64,000 nt of DNA, taken from NCBI RefSeq assembly GCF_030253575.1, contig NC_080561.1, positions 36,937,564 through 37,001,563 of the forward strand, in the 5' to 3' direction. Below are positions 35,947 to 47,140 of the stretch, piece after piece. Under the pieces are notes generated by a model that ran no database searches, was not told where the DNA came from, and saw only the letters and a program-made list of their open reading frames with translations. How positions within the stretch are numbered: the stretch's first letter is position 1; each line of letters begins with the position of its first letter. The position numbers and the translations under genes were made by a program. The DNA is from Rhododendron vialii. Taxonomy: Eukaryota; Streptophyta; Magnoliopsida; Ericales; Ericaceae.

Positions 35947-36800
35947 TTTAGGGGACCCTATATAGGGTTTCTACCTTTTTAACTACGAAATTTCAATGTG
36001 TCACCGTGTTCATACGAGTAACTTTAATCGAACTTTCGCTTGTGGATGATAAGATTGATTCCCATTGATTAGACAATGTACACGCAATCTAATCCGAATA
36101 TCTGAGTTATCGAAAAAATATCTATGAAAGCAATACCCCATAAGTAGTGAGGGTAATAATGGCACCCAGATCACACCAATGGCCCATGGAAAAATAACTC
36201 ATGATCAATACTAAGTACTAGTAATTAAGAAAAATAAAGCTCAAATCATTGCTCTAATTATGTCATCAGGGTTCTAGCTAGGACCCTTTTCTGTACTTCT
36301 ACTTTCCTATCAAGAGGGGCAAATGATTAGGGCATTTCCCTCTAATCATGATCACACTAATTAATTACTAAACCTAATGATCGGCCCAGAGAAATGGGTT
36401 GTTAAGCATCTTTCTCATAAACTAATCCAAACCTTTTGTGCCTAATTAATATAACTGTGATCCAAATTAACATGAGCTAGGCTTTAGGCTTTGCATGTGC
36501 TTAATTAAACGAAGCTAAGCCACTAGAAATTGATCTCTATGATTCAACTTTTATACTCGCTAACATAGGTGCCCTTATCCAGATAAGTAACGGAGAATAT
36601 ACGAAAGCTTAATTAATTTAATTAAAAAGCTCTTTTGCACATATAGCAACAACCTCGACGTGCACATTTATTTATTTATTTTCCATCGGTACGTGCATAA
36701 TTTACTCAATGTTACCAAACTCCGCCCAATTATGCATCAAAGTGTCATCTATTTTGCGCTTGCACTGAGACCCGAGGTCCCTACCAAGCAGGTCCTTTTT

Positions 36801-36961
36801 GACAGCGGTGCCAAGCGCATTTGGACCGTGCAGGAAAGAGTTGATTAAAAACAAACTTTTTGGAGAATTATTTTTAATCAATTTTTTCCTGAAAAAGTTT
36901 ATTTTTAATTTGAACCGCTGAAAATTCATTTGGATGGTCCACATGCTCGGCACCGCTGCCA
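36801..36961. mobile_element. Fold-back MITE, GACAGCGGTGCC ends
   Basis: Left arm GACAGCGGTGCCAAGCGCAT then TTGGACCGTGC. The inverse of the right arm is GGCAGCGGTGCCGAGCATGT then GGACCATCC. The arms are about 30 bp with several mismatches. A structure with similar ends is at 49394-49523 in the phosphatase gene. Confidence 0.6.
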
Positions 36962-37102
36962 AACCTAATCCCTGAGCAAAGAGAAACGAGACTTTCGTTT
37001 TAGAAACCCAAGGTACTTTTTTTTGGGCAAAAATAGAGGACCCCAGATTTTGTAGTATTCATTAATGATATGCCTAGTGAATTCCCTTTTAACCTTTTAG
37101 AC

Positions 37103-37103
<1 letters not shown>

Positions 37104-37171
<68 letters not shown>
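37104..37171. repeat. Compound microsatellite (GT)n(GA)n
   Basis: About 15 GT units run directly into about 19 GA units with no interruption. Its position between elements suggests no gene function. Confidence 0.95.
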
Positions 37172-37176
<5 letters not shown>

Positions 37177-37683
37177 TATGTCATTTTCATGAAGCAGCAT
37201 GCATGGACATCATGGTAAATTCACAAACAAGAGGTCAACCCTCAATTAAAACCATACTGTCCGCAAATTATTTTTACATATTTTTCTTTACAGAATCCAC
37301 GGGATATTTCATTCAGGTTTGCAGTCTGCAATTCACTTTGGCCATGTTTGATTCAGGGATTAGGCGCTTGGGATTGGGCCAAGGCCGCTTAATCCCACAT
37401 TTTTCTATGTTTGGTTCCCGCGGCTGGAAAATAGTAATTTATTTTTTAAATTAATTGAGCAGCGATTTTTGAATTATCGATCTCCTAAAATTGATAAATT
37501 AGCATGAACCTATCATCATCATTTACTGAACATTAAAAGTTTCTCTGAAGATAAATATTTCTGTTAGTTTTGATGGCGTAATATAAAGTTCAATAGAGAG
37601 AAAGCAAACTACTTTCATCATAGAAACTTTAGATCTTTATTGTTATCAATTCTCAATCATGAATATATAAGTAAGGGAATTAA

Positions 37684-37791
37684 TTTTGCTACTCCATTTT
37701 TCTTTAACGGCACTCTCTTTCTTTCACAAAACAAATCACCTAATAGAATCACCAAGGAGAGTGTCGTTAGAGAAAAGAAGAGTGGCAAAAT
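37684..37791. mobile_element. Small MITE, about 108 bp
   Basis: Left arm TTTTGCTACTCCATTTTTCT then TTAACGGCACTCTC. The inverse of the right arm is TTTTGCCACTCTTCTTTTCT then CTAACGACACTCTC. The arms are about 34 bp with few mismatches and a short interior, so nearly the whole element is palindromic. Confidence 0.7.
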
Positions 37792-38491
37792 CGCTCCCCA
37801 TAAGTAATTACTCAAAGCTTCAATTAGAGGATATTTAGATCTTCTAGAATTTTCTCTAAATCAATCATACAAAAGTCTTAGATTCTAAATCTTTCAGATG
37901 CTATCAACTTTTTTAGAGTCAGTCCATACAGAACTTTGCTCTATCTTTAATCGGAACTCTGCAAGTGAACGGTAATTGGCCCGCTAAGATTAGTCTATAT
38001 GCGTGTCCAGACATCCGAATTATTAAAAATATAAGTTATCACTCATTCTCCATACTCATAGTAAAATAAGAGATCACTTTCCTAGACAGCACAGGATCTA
38101 ACTACTGTTCCTTTCGTTATCAATCTACTGGTAGATTCACATTTAATTAACACCAAGTAGTTCAAAAGTCGGTCCACACACCGCCACATACCAGAAGGGA
38201 AAACCTAGCTATCAATTTAAGTTATTTAACCCTTGAATTAATAACGGGTTTGCTAACCAGAGCCCACTCGGCATTGAATAATGCACATACAATAAATATC
38301 AAAACTGTTAACGAGTTTTTGTTCATTGTTCACATATATTAATTCACTTTCACGAAAATTCCGCACCCCTTTTTCAAATATCGATTCACTTTTTGTACGT
38401 TAACCACTGTTTACTGGAGTGGAGTGTTGTCAGCCTTATCCGATTTATTCAAAACATGTTGCTCTAATCAATGGTAGTGGTCTTGCTGTTT

Positions 38492-38569
38492 GGACGGCTC
38501 AGATTTAAATGAGTATTTTTTAAAAAAAAATAAAAAAACAAAAATACTCTTTTTAAATCTGAGCCTTCC
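38492..38569. mobile_element. Short fold-back element
   Basis: GGACGGCTCAGATTTAAATG then AGTATTTTT pairs with AAAAATACTC then TTTTTAAATCTGAGCC. The arms are about 28 bp around an A-rich loop. GGACGGCTCAGATTT-like arms also occur in other hairpins in the region. Confidence 0.65.
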
Positions 38570-38892
38570 AAAATCTCGAATGCACCCAAATAAACCGAAC
38601 TTATCCGAAGCAAATGGACAGAATCCGAGTAGCTGTTTCCAGTCAGATAGACAAAAGTCACTAGCGTCACCTCTTTTTTTTTTTTTTTTTTTTGATCCGC
38701 ACTAGCGTCACCTCTTTGAAAGCCATTTTATTAGTACTAGTATAAATATTACTAGTAAGCATATCAGATGATGTAGGAGGTAGGAAAAAAGTACATGTCA
38801 CAAGGGATAATTTCATTCATTTATACAGAAATACTACTTACGAGCAAACACGAAATTGCACAGATGTGTTCGAAGTCGTCTGATGTGTATGG

Positions 38893-39040
38893 ACCCAACA
38901 TCTAATATGGACGGTTCCAGACACATTTGTGTCTGAATTTGTGAACTCCCGTCTCTATATATAAACCCAACAGCTAATGTGGACGGTTCCAAACACATTT
39001 ATATTTGAATTTGTGAACCCCAGTCTCGATATATAAATAA
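38893..39040. repeat. Two-copy tandem repeat, 72-bp period
   Basis: ACCCAACATCTAATATGGAC begins at 38893 and ACCCAACAGCTAATGTGGAC at 38965. Each is followed by GGTTCCA(G/A)ACACATTT and a CTC(T/G)ATATATAAA end. The copies have several substitutions. Confidence 0.85.
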
Positions 39041-40012
39041 TTTGTAGCATTGCTCTCGTTTATAATCTCTCACAAACTAGATAAAATAATTAAGCAGTAA
39101 TCCCACACGTAATGAACTTGTTCTCTCAAGATCTTGACTAGTCAAAAATATGTGGATGGGATCATCAAACTCTTCCATTTGTTGTTTATGCCTTAGAAAA
39201 TCTCATTGCGTAATACCAAATTAAATATTACTTTTAGACCAAAGCACTATTAATTAGGTACTAATCTAGGAAAGTAACCAAATAACTTATTGTTAAGGAT
39301 TGCTTAGTGGGTTTTTGGGGGGCAGTAATTTAATCAAGATTAGGCCCTTTTGGGGAGGGGGGCAGTTTACTTAAGATTAGGATGATCAAAATCTGAGTCC
39401 TGGGACATTTATCTATGCTTAATTAGCATTCACATCTCCGACATGATGTATCCATTGGTTATTCCCGTGTAGTCGGTTTGCATTATGCCTTTTTTTCTCT
39501 TCTTATTCTAATAACTGCACACAATGGGTTGTCACTTTGTAGTCTTTGCCGCTATATGTATACAAATTTCTTACTCTTCCAACAAAAAAAATAATTGGCT
39601 TCAGATAAATCGCAACATGGAATACGGGGGTTACATGGGTACTGTTTTGCCGTTCAAAAAAAAGATACGGGTACTCTTTTTTTTTTCTTTTGGTAACTCA
39701 GGTGTTCAGACCGGCTTACGTACAGATCGAGTAATCCTGGAAAACCAATCCCACCGTCCACCAACAGAAGGCCCAATTAATGCCAAGACAAACATGGGTA
39801 CTATTATTGTTGCAGTTTTAAAATCTCACCTACAAGGAAGAATTGTCTGAAATGTACATATGGCACCAAACAATATAAATGGATATAGCCGAAAAACAAC
39901 GAAAGTCATCGTTTATTTTTCTTTGGGCCGAGCTGAAAAGCACATTTTTGCTGGAAAATAAATAAATACACAGTGAATTTCATAAAGGAGAAAAACTTCT
40001 TTATAGCGGAGC

Positions 40013-40180
40013 CGTGAATATATTTTACGGCGCTCAATCGCATGCTTCCAAAAGTGTTTCGGACGGTTCGGATTTTAAAAAAACTATTCGCTGAAAGAGT
40101 TTTTTTTTTTTATAAATCCGAATCAATGATTGTCGAAACGGACGGCTGAAATTGGCAGAACCATGAATAAGTTTCTCTCT
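40013..40180. mobile_element. MITE-like fold-back
   Basis: GGACGGTTCGGATTTTAAAA near 40067 is partly inverted by TTTTATAAATCCGAATCAAT near 40108, and outer words AGCCGTGAAT and CATGAATAAG/TTTCTCTC flank them. Arms are imperfect. Boundaries are approximate. Confidence 0.4.
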
Positions 40181-40373
40181 TCATAAAATATTACTGTAAT
40201 TACTTCAGTCAGCAGAAGTACTTGGGTTAGGTTTTAGGCATGATTTGTGTAAAATCTTCTGGACCGCATAGGAAAGGCCACATGCTTCACAAGCATCCGT
40301 CGTATAGTACAATCCAAAACTAAAATTTGAACTATTGGTTAAAGGGTCCCCCAAGCCTAGCCAGATTATCCAC

Positions 40374-40600
40374 CTTTTTAATAACCGGATGTTTGGGCCA
40401 GCTTGTATACACTTCAGCTAATTCCAGGATCTTGAAGTGTATGACCTGAAAAACGAATTAGTGGCCCCAAGATTTGAAATGTTTAGTCCCTCCGTGAAAT
40501 TCGAATTAACATGCGATCTCATAAAAGACAAATGTACGTTTATTAATTTTATCATGCCCGTTTGGTCAAACTCCTTTATATGGTCTTTACATATCTCTAG
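40374..40600 (-). mobile_element. Diverged SINE-like element, minus orientation
   Basis: The plus strand reads AATAACCGGATGTTTGGGCC then AGCTTG..., ...AGCTAATTCCAGG, ...GTGGCCCCAAGATTTGAA. The same word order is found in the two elements at 59539-59940. On the minus strand the region would end near an A-rich tail and carry CAAATCTTGGGGCCAC, close to a Pol III box B neighbourhood. It is strongly diverged. Confidence 0.45.
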
Positions 40601-40883
40601 TACTTTATGCACCTTATAATAAATATATTTGATTTGCTAGGGATCCTTTCTATGGTCTTTACATATCCTTTTTATCTAGTCAATCTTGGTGATTTTTGGT
40701 CAATTACATCATGTTGGAATGAGTTCATCTCCTAGCTAGTCCTCTATTAATATTGGAGTAATTTGTTAAAATATGGTTTCATGTAACAGGATTTTGCATT
40801 TTCCCTTGATTGGCAAATCAGGCAAGGCCACGCTATCAGGAGATAGTGTTTTAGTGTGGGGCACTTTATTAATCATAGTTACA

Positions 40884-41345
40884 AAATTTTATTATCCTAG
40901 TCAACTACACTTAATCATACTAAATTAGGTTATACATTACAATCGATAAAAGTTTATAATGCATACTTTTTATATAAAAAAAATATCTAAGAAAATGAGC
41001 TTACAACCTTAGACAAAAAAAATTTAGAGTATATCTTACATAAATTTTTATTATCCTAGTCAACTACACTTAATCACACAAAATTAGGTCCTACATTACA
41101 ATCGATAAAAATTTATAATGCATACTTGTTATAAAGTACATCTAAAAACGACCTTACAACCTTAGACCAAAAAAAATTAGAGTATATTTTAGATTAAATT
41201 TTATTATCACAGTCAACTACACTTAATCATACTAAATTAGGTCCTATACTTACAATCTATTAAAGTTTTGATGCATACTTTTTATAAAAGTATCTAAAAA
41301 TAAGCATACGACCTTAGTCCAAAAACTTTATATTTTAGATTGACA
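40884..41345. repeat. Three tandem units of about 155 bp, AT-rich
   Basis: Each unit starts AAATTTTTATTATCC(T/A)AGTC and proceeds through ACTACACTTAATCA(T/C)AC, AAATTAGGT, TACAATC, AATGCATACTT, TATCTAA, ACAACCTTAGAC and TTAGAGTATAT. Starts are at 40884, 41042 and about 41196. The units differ by substitutions and small gaps, so the array is not recent. Confidence 0.85.
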
Positions 41346-41692
41346 TGCATGGATTGTTTTATTGATATTTTACATTGACATCAAAAGTATCAAATTATAA
41401 TTTCCGATAGGCCAAAATTTTGGCACTCCACTATTTCATATATGCACTTCAATACTTGTCATTTAGGGCTTAAAATTATACATAGCAAAACTTTCGAAGC
41501 ACACTAGAACTAGAAGACAAGTTTTGTAGTGCATATATAAAAAGAGACTGTCTTATCGGATGTACTATAAACAGTCTGTTTAGAACACCAACCAATCTCA
41601 GCCGTCTATTCGCGCAATCTATGACTGAGATTCATTTTCAATTATGACCGATCACAATTAACTCTTTCCCAGAAAAGTTTCATTAACATCTT

Positions 41693-41732
41693 GACCGTCC
41701 AAAAGTCACTTTTGAATGACTTTTGGACGGTC
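41693..41732. repeat. Perfect 16-bp stem hairpin
   Basis: GACCGTCCAAAAGTCA (41693-41708), loop of eight bases, TGACTTTTGGACGGTC (41717-41732). No mismatch in the stem. The surrounding words (CAATCTCAGCCGTC, ACTGAGATT) suggest it is the centre of a larger MITE-like unit. Confidence 0.9.
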
Positions 41733-42117
41733 ACAATTGAGTACAAGTGTTTACAGCACCTCCATAAATAAGATTTTTTCATATAAAAAAGTGGAATGAC
41801 AAAATTATTTTCATTTCTTATAATATAATATTAAAAAAATGACACGGTAAAAGATAGTAATAAATGCTACCACCAATTTTGCGGTTAAGGTTCAATAATT
41901 CTAAGTAACTTGAAAAGGTACCCAAAAAAATATCCCGAAAAAAGAAACCAACAGTTCAGATCTAAGTTGATTTCTCTTTTCGGGGTACCAAAACTGAACT
42001 GTTGATTTCTCTTTCAGGGTATATTTCGGAGTATCTTTTCGGGATATGTAGCATTTCTCACGGTTCTGGAAATTTGTGCAGTACATATTCCACTAAAAGT
42101 TGTTTAACTATTTACTA

Positions 42118-42356
42118 CTCCCTCCGTTTCTAGTTGAGAGCCCCTTATTCCATTTTTCGATGTTCTAAAATGATTGTCTTTTTCTAAAAATAGAAGTAAA
42201 AATTTGATAAAATTTCAAAAGCGTCCCTCATATATAAATACAAATGATGTAAAATAGATAGAATATAAAAATAATGGTGAAAAGTTGGTCTAATGATTTT
42301 GTGTCCCCTAAAAAATTAGAATTCCCAAGAGAGACTCTAATTTAGGACGGGAGGAG
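42118..42356. mobile_element. Stowaway MITE with TA duplication
   Basis: Left end CTCCCTCCGTTTCTAGTTGA and right end GACTCTAATTTAGGACGGGA then GGAG are inverted complements at the tips. TA lies on both sides (42116-42117 and 42357-42358). The size of 239 bp, TA target and CTCCCTCCGT tip are diagnostic of Stowaway. Confidence 0.88.
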
Positions 42357-42491
42357 TACTTTCTTGTCAAGTACTACGTTGGATTAATAAATTGTCTACT
42401 GTTTCTAGTACCAGTAGCCAACTCCGAAGCCTGGACTGGAGTCGTCAATAATGTGCCTAGTTCTGCAACGTCCTTCTTCAAATAATTAACT

Positions 42492-42630
42492 TAGGTCTTG
42501 ACTTTTGAGTTGATCGGGTCATCTCTCCCACACCATTCAACCTTGTTCATTTTGGGACTCGAATTCTCTGGGTACGATCACCAATAAATTAGGTCTTGAC
42601 TTTTGAGTTGATCAGATCATCTCTCCCACA
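42492..42630. repeat. Short direct repeat flanking a 60-bp spacer
   Basis: AGGTCTTGACTTTTGAGTTG then ATC(G/A)G(G/A)TCATCTCTCCCACA occurs at 42492 and 42591, 99 bases apart. The second copy abuts the dispersed repeat at 42628. Confidence 0.85.
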
Positions 42631-42855
42631 GCCACCTCCTTCACCACCATCCGCCACAAACCACCAGACCACCACCAAAATCGCCGCCGCCGAACCCAGC
42701 GATAGCTTCAATTACGAATTTCACTTCTTGAGGAAAACTATGACATCCCTACTATTTTTGCCCTATTCTACTATTCTCACTATGGTTGAATAACCTTTAG
42801 CTCATTAGCTTATTTTTACCAAAAAAATAATATTGTACACCAAACATACACCGGA
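42628..42855. repeat. 230-bp dispersed direct repeat, copy 1
   Basis: From CCACCTCCTTCACCACCATC to ATACACCGGA this segment is repeated at 45060-45288 in the same orientation, with about ten differences and small gaps. It contains a Pro/His-like CCACCA-rich start and ends in an AT-rich tail. Homology stops at the CCGGA on the right in both copies. Confidence 0.9.
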
Positions 42856-43425
42856 CTATTCTCACTTCGTGGTGGTGGCACTCGGTTGCGGTTCTGTTAT
42901 TATTTATTTATTGTTTTGTTTCCGCGTTTTTTTCCTGCTTGTTTTCACACTGTGTTCTGTTCCTTAGGCTTCATGGCCTTCGCATGTCATCGGCGCCCTT
43001 TTATCTTAGGCGATAGCACAGTTGTGATTTATATTATGTTCGTTAAACCCTTTTTAATATTTCTTTCATATATATAATATATATATATATATGATGTTCT
43101 TTTTTGATGTCAAAAAAAAAAACCATATGCTCACCTATGTAGAAGTAAAGGTCAAGCTTTATCTTCTCAATGACACGGCAAATTTCAGAAAATTAACATC
43201 GTTTTCTGGCACTGATTATGGGAGCAAAATTACACACGTCCAGAAACTTTTGGATATAAAGGGTCTTTTTTTTATTTTTATAACCGATTAATTCTGGGAG
43301 ACCAATATCCCACCGTCCACTATCGGCGTTCTAAATTAAATTCAGAGCAAACATCTGTAACCTCAAAAAAGTTGATAGCATTTAAGAGGTTTTGTACCAA
43401 AAACCTTTAGAGGAAGCAAACTCCT

Positions 43426-43726
43426 TGTTAGATTTTTTTGGAGGTTTCCAACCTAAAACCAATTGACTATAGGTGGAGCAGTCTCTAGAATTTATTAACC
43501 CAGTTTGGGTGGCTTAGATGAGCGATGTGGGACAAGTCTAACACTTCCCTTCACGTGCTGCCCGGATGCACCGAGAGGTGAGGCCACCAAAAACCTAGCT
43601 CTGATACCATGTTAGATTTCTTGAAGGATTCCAACCTAAAACCAATTGGCTATAGGTGAAGTGGCCTCTAGAATTTATTAACCAAACTTGAATGACTTAG
43701 ATGAGCGATATGGGACAAGTCTAACC
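43426..43726 (-). mobile_element. Complete TRIM (terminal-repeat retrotransposon in miniature)
   Basis: 301 bp with all parts of a non-coding LTR element. Two LTRs, 43426-43543 (118 bp) and 43610-43726 (117 bp), each begin TGTTAGATTT and end GACAAGTCTAAC(A/C). The 66-bp interior (43544-43609) carries on the minus strand TGGTATCAGAGC directly beside the LTR (43609-43598), the primer-binding site for initiator Met tRNA. It ends with GAAGGGAAG beside the other LTR, a polypurine tract. CTCCT lies outside both ends (43421-43425 and 43727-43731), a perfect 5-bp target duplication. It codes for nothing, so it must have been mobilised by another element. Confidence 0.93.
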
Positions 43727-43970
43727 CTCCTAAATCTCATAACTCTACAAAGTTACCGGTGCTTTGGGTCCAAAGGTAAAGGTAGTATTTAAATAAGTCA
43801 TGGAAACTTCCATAGCATGAAAACTGCTGGGATTGCCACGTTTAATTGCGTACCCAATGGTCCCAAACATCATTCTTGAGTATAATTTTTTTAAGGATTC
43901 GGCTTCTCTGTAGCTGACTCTGCAGAGAATAATGTATAGTTCAATTTGGATCATTCATATTGATAATTAA

Positions 43971-44081
43971 TAGTTCAGATTTGTTGAATCTTTTATCGAT
44001 AAAAGTATATTAATACCTCTATTAATAATTGAGGTATTAATATACTCTTAAAGGTAAAAGATTTAAAACAAATCTGAACTA
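43971..44081. mobile_element. Fold-back element, nearly perfect palindrome
   Basis: TAGTTCAGATTTGTTGAATC ... AGTATATTAATACCTC pairs with GAGGTATTAATATACT ... GATTTAAAACAAATCTGAAC then TA. The inner 16 bp are perfect; the outer arms have small gaps. The loop is about 11 bases. Confidence 0.8.
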
Positions 44082-44429
44082 TTGAAAACGCTAACCGATG
44101 GTTGCGATAACTTGGACCGGAGACAAGCTATATTCTTTTTTCTTTTTCTTTTTCTTTTTTTTTTGAATCAATGGCTTGGTTCGCTTTCATGATCGATTAA
44201 ATAGAGTTTTCTTTTTCTTTTTTTTCCTTTTGTTAAATAGTGATATTTATGTTGCATGTAACAGGTGTCTTCAATTTAGCGAAAACTGTTTAACTCAAAT
44301 TGGACCGTCCTGTCACCTTATAGCATGTGTAACAAGTGTTGGGTATGACAAAACTAAATTTTCAGGATTTATGAATACGTTGGCCCCTTTTTTATTGGCG
44401 AAAGTCAATATTATTAGAATATTAGGTCT

Positions 44430-44572
44430 TTTTTTTTAAGGTTTTTATTTTTTAAGTACTTATTTTTTGTTTTACGAGAAAAATTATTCTCTCATAATAT
44501 ATTATCTTTAATTCAAAAAATATGTATTTATTTGAAAAATAAGTACTTATTTCTCTTAGCAAAACAGGGCCT
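44430..44572. mobile_element. Possible MITE with AAGTACTTATTTTT arms
   Basis: TTTTTTAAGTACTTATTTTT (near 44448) is matched inversely by AAAAATAAGTACTTATTTCT (near 44535). Outer words TTTTTTAAGG and AACAGGGCC are weaker. It could be chance in AT-rich DNA. Confidence 0.35.
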
Positions 44573-44696
44573 AATTAAATTATACAACATCTTAGAAGAG
44601 GAGTTGAATTCCTGAAGTCCTACTTTAGCCCCTGTTTTTTGTAACTTACTAAATTAACTTTATTTAGTTTATTTTCTTAAAAATTTAATGAATACA

Positions 44697-45056
44697 TTTT
44701 TTTTAAAGGCAAAAAAATTTCATTAATCATTAAAATTGTTACAAAGATCAATAGAAATAAGGAGACATCATCATATTCAAAGAATAATCATATGCCTAGT
44801 CTGAGACCTAAACCCTCGATTAGCAAAAAACCAACTAAGGACACCCAATAGAAACGTAGCCCACACCACAAAGGCCAAAGCCCAGCCTAGGAAACAGCTT
44901 AGGATACCCAGAGGCCTAAGCCCAAAACCCTAATTGTTGCCTTCCATCCGATCAGCCACCACACCGGGATCTGAAAATGCCGCCAACATCAGCACCATAG
45001 TGGCCTCCACCTGAAAACCAAAAACAAAAAAACAAAAACAAAAACAAAACAAAGCG
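44697..45056 (-). mobile_element. LINE-like 3' end, minus orientation
   Basis: Read on the minus strand the segment ends TTTGTAACAATTTTAATGAT, TAATGAAATTTTTTTGCC, TTTAAAAAAAA, the usual style of plant LINE 3' ends. Upstream on that strand it is G/T-rich (GGGCTTTGGCCTTTGTGG, TTGGTTTTTTGCTAATC) as LINE 3' untranslated regions often are. No ORF2 part is readable. It adjoins the dispersed repeat at 45060. Confidence 0.45.
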
Positions 45057-45059
45057 CTA

Positions 45060-45288
45060 ACCACCTCCTTCACCACCATCCGCCACAAACCACCTGACCA
45101 CCACCAAAATCGCCACCACCGAACCTAGCGATAGCTTCAATTACGAATTTCACTTCTTGAGGAAACTATGCCATCCCTACTATTTTTGCCCTATTCTACT
45201 ATTCTCACTATGGTTGAATAACCTTTAGCTCATTAGCTTATTTTTACCAAAAATGATATTTTGTACATCAAATATACACCGGACCATC
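45060..45288. repeat. 230-bp dispersed direct repeat, copy 2
   Basis: Partner of 42628-42855. Differences include GCCGCCGCCGAACCC against GCCACCACCGAACCT and AAAACTATGAC against AAACTATGCC. Preceded here by an A/C-rich AACAAAAACAAAACAAAG stretch that is absent from the first copy. Confidence 0.9.
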
Positions 45289-47026
45289 TTGGGTCCCACC
45301 CACTTCAGTAACAGGAGGGCAACGAAGTTGTCTAGTTCAAATTATAACATGTTAAGAAACCTTCCAAAAGTACATAAAAAGTTTATTTCACTTGCTCTCC
45401 TGACAACCTTTATAATGTTGATGCCAAAGTGCCTATCTTTTCATCATGTGGCTCAAAAAGCTAGAACTATTCAGATAGCAAAATTTAAAGGCTTTTACAC
45501 TTTATTAAAATAAATATTCTCTCCATACTTTTAGTTTCATCAGCTCATATTGATTTTCGCAAATAAATTTGGAGTGTGAAAACCACTCCCCTTAGCACAG
45601 TCTATTAGGTTTTTACATACTCTCGTCTACTTTTTCTTATTACGATAATACATTTTTTGTGTTATTCGCAGCTCGAAAGAATGTTTTCGATTTATTTATT
45701 TTTTACCTCCAAAAGTCCAACCTGCGACTAGAGTCAAATGGAAGCAATACTACTTGCCTGGTCGCATAATCTATTAGTAAGATCTTCCGTTCTGCTCCCA
45801 ATCTTTGCTTTAATATATGTTCCAGAGTTATCAATGCATTTTTTGCATATCAACCATTAATATTCACTGGACGGAGATTAGCATTTTTCAATTACATTTT
45901 CACTTCCAATTCTCACTCTTATGAATTTTAATAGTTTGATACTTTTTACAAAATGACGTTTCACATACGCCCTTGCGCATTTCATTACTTAGCTACTTGC
46001 CCATACGGCCATACTTATGTGCACAAATCTGTCATTTGATGCACATGAAACTCTCACTATTTTTTGGTGTTTCCGTGCATCTGACAACTCTAAAAACATC
46101 TATAATGTTATAATCAAAAATTGATATCTAAAAGTTGCTACATCAGCTTTTGATTATTCATTTAAAATTATATAATCAAAATTAGATAACGAAAACTTAT
46201 CACATCATATTTTCAAACTACAAAAAACTAAAAACTGTGTACAATAGAAAATAGTTTTTCTAAAAATAGTTTTAAAACTAATAAAAACTATTTACTAGAA
46301 ATAGAAAATCGTTTTTGAAACTTTTTTTTGGAAAAATACTATTTCTATTTTTCAAAAATTGTTTTCTTAAAAAAACATTTTTTAGAAAAATATTTATTTT
46401 TTTGAAAATATTGTTCGAAAAAGAAAAAGAAAGAGGGGAAAAGGAAAGAGAGAGAACATTTTTGTATAATGATTGAGAATATATAGAGTCTATTAAATTT
46501 AGTTATTGTCAAAAGGTTGCTATTTTTGGTTATTCAAAATTCAAAATTTGATTATTTCTGAAGTTGTTAAGTTTAATTATAACATTGTGAACCATATTTT
46601 GCACCAACATTGTTAACTTTAAAAATATTTTACTTTTGATTATAGTATTGTGGATACTCTAACGACAGTAATAAGTTGTTACCGCTAAGTGATATTTTAA
46701 CTGATGTATGTGAAGAAAATAATATGGTTATAAATTTACGAAAACATGGACTTTATAGTAGGAGAATAATTCTTTATAACGCCTATGTAAACATTTATTT
46801 TCTCTAAATCAATTACATCGCGCACACGTTGCAAAACAGTGATCTCAATCAATAGAATTTGACGACGTAACATAATATAATTAATTTAAAAAAAACAAAT
46901 ATTTACACCGACAATGTAAAAAATTTAATCTCTTATAGTAATTTATTTAGTTCAACGGAAACGATTCCTAAAAATCTGTGCACCGAAACTTTCCGCACGT
47001 AACTCCAGTTCTCTCAAATGAAAAGG

Positions 47027-47124
47027 ACTATTATACCCCCCCACTGGTCAATAGGATGCTGCATGCTGATTTCTCTTACGGAGTGTATGCGAAAAGGACT
47101 ATTATACCCCCCACTGGGCAATAG
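47027..47124. repeat. Short direct repeat in the phosphatase upstream region
   Basis: AAAAGGACTATTATACCCCC then ACTGG(T/G)CAATAG is found near 47027 and 47093, about 66 bases apart, just upstream of the predicted TATA box. It could be a duplicated promoter module or simple duplication. Confidence 0.8.
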
Positions 47125-47133
47125 AAAGAGCGT

Positions 47134-47140
47134 TATAAAT
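47134..47140 (+). promoter_or_regulatory. TATA box of the inositol polyphosphate 5-phosphatase gene
   Basis: TATAAAT in CGTTATAAATTGAGAG. A pyrimidine-rich, CT-repeat leader begins about 30 bases downstream, and no other gene lies in between. A donor-like CACGTAAGTG near 47327-47336 suggests a leader intron before the coding exon at 48519, but the acceptor is not clear. Confidence 0.5.

Larger units (their letters stand above)
33566..47100. other. Large gene-poor region, MITEs and other repeats
   Basis: About 13.5 kb without a coding region I can support. The first few hundred bases should be the kinesin-5 3' untranslated region. The rest is AT-rich and holds the separately listed elements: GACACG element, LINE-like tail, MITEs, fold-backs, tandem repeats, TRIM and the 230-bp repeat pair. 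Open frames here are short and lack family signatures. Confidence 0.6.

Noticed and set aside
43426..43731. Simple tandem duplication explanation for the TRIM
   Set aside because: A PBS against one LTR, a purine tract against the other and identical 5-bp flanks are not expected from a plain duplication.
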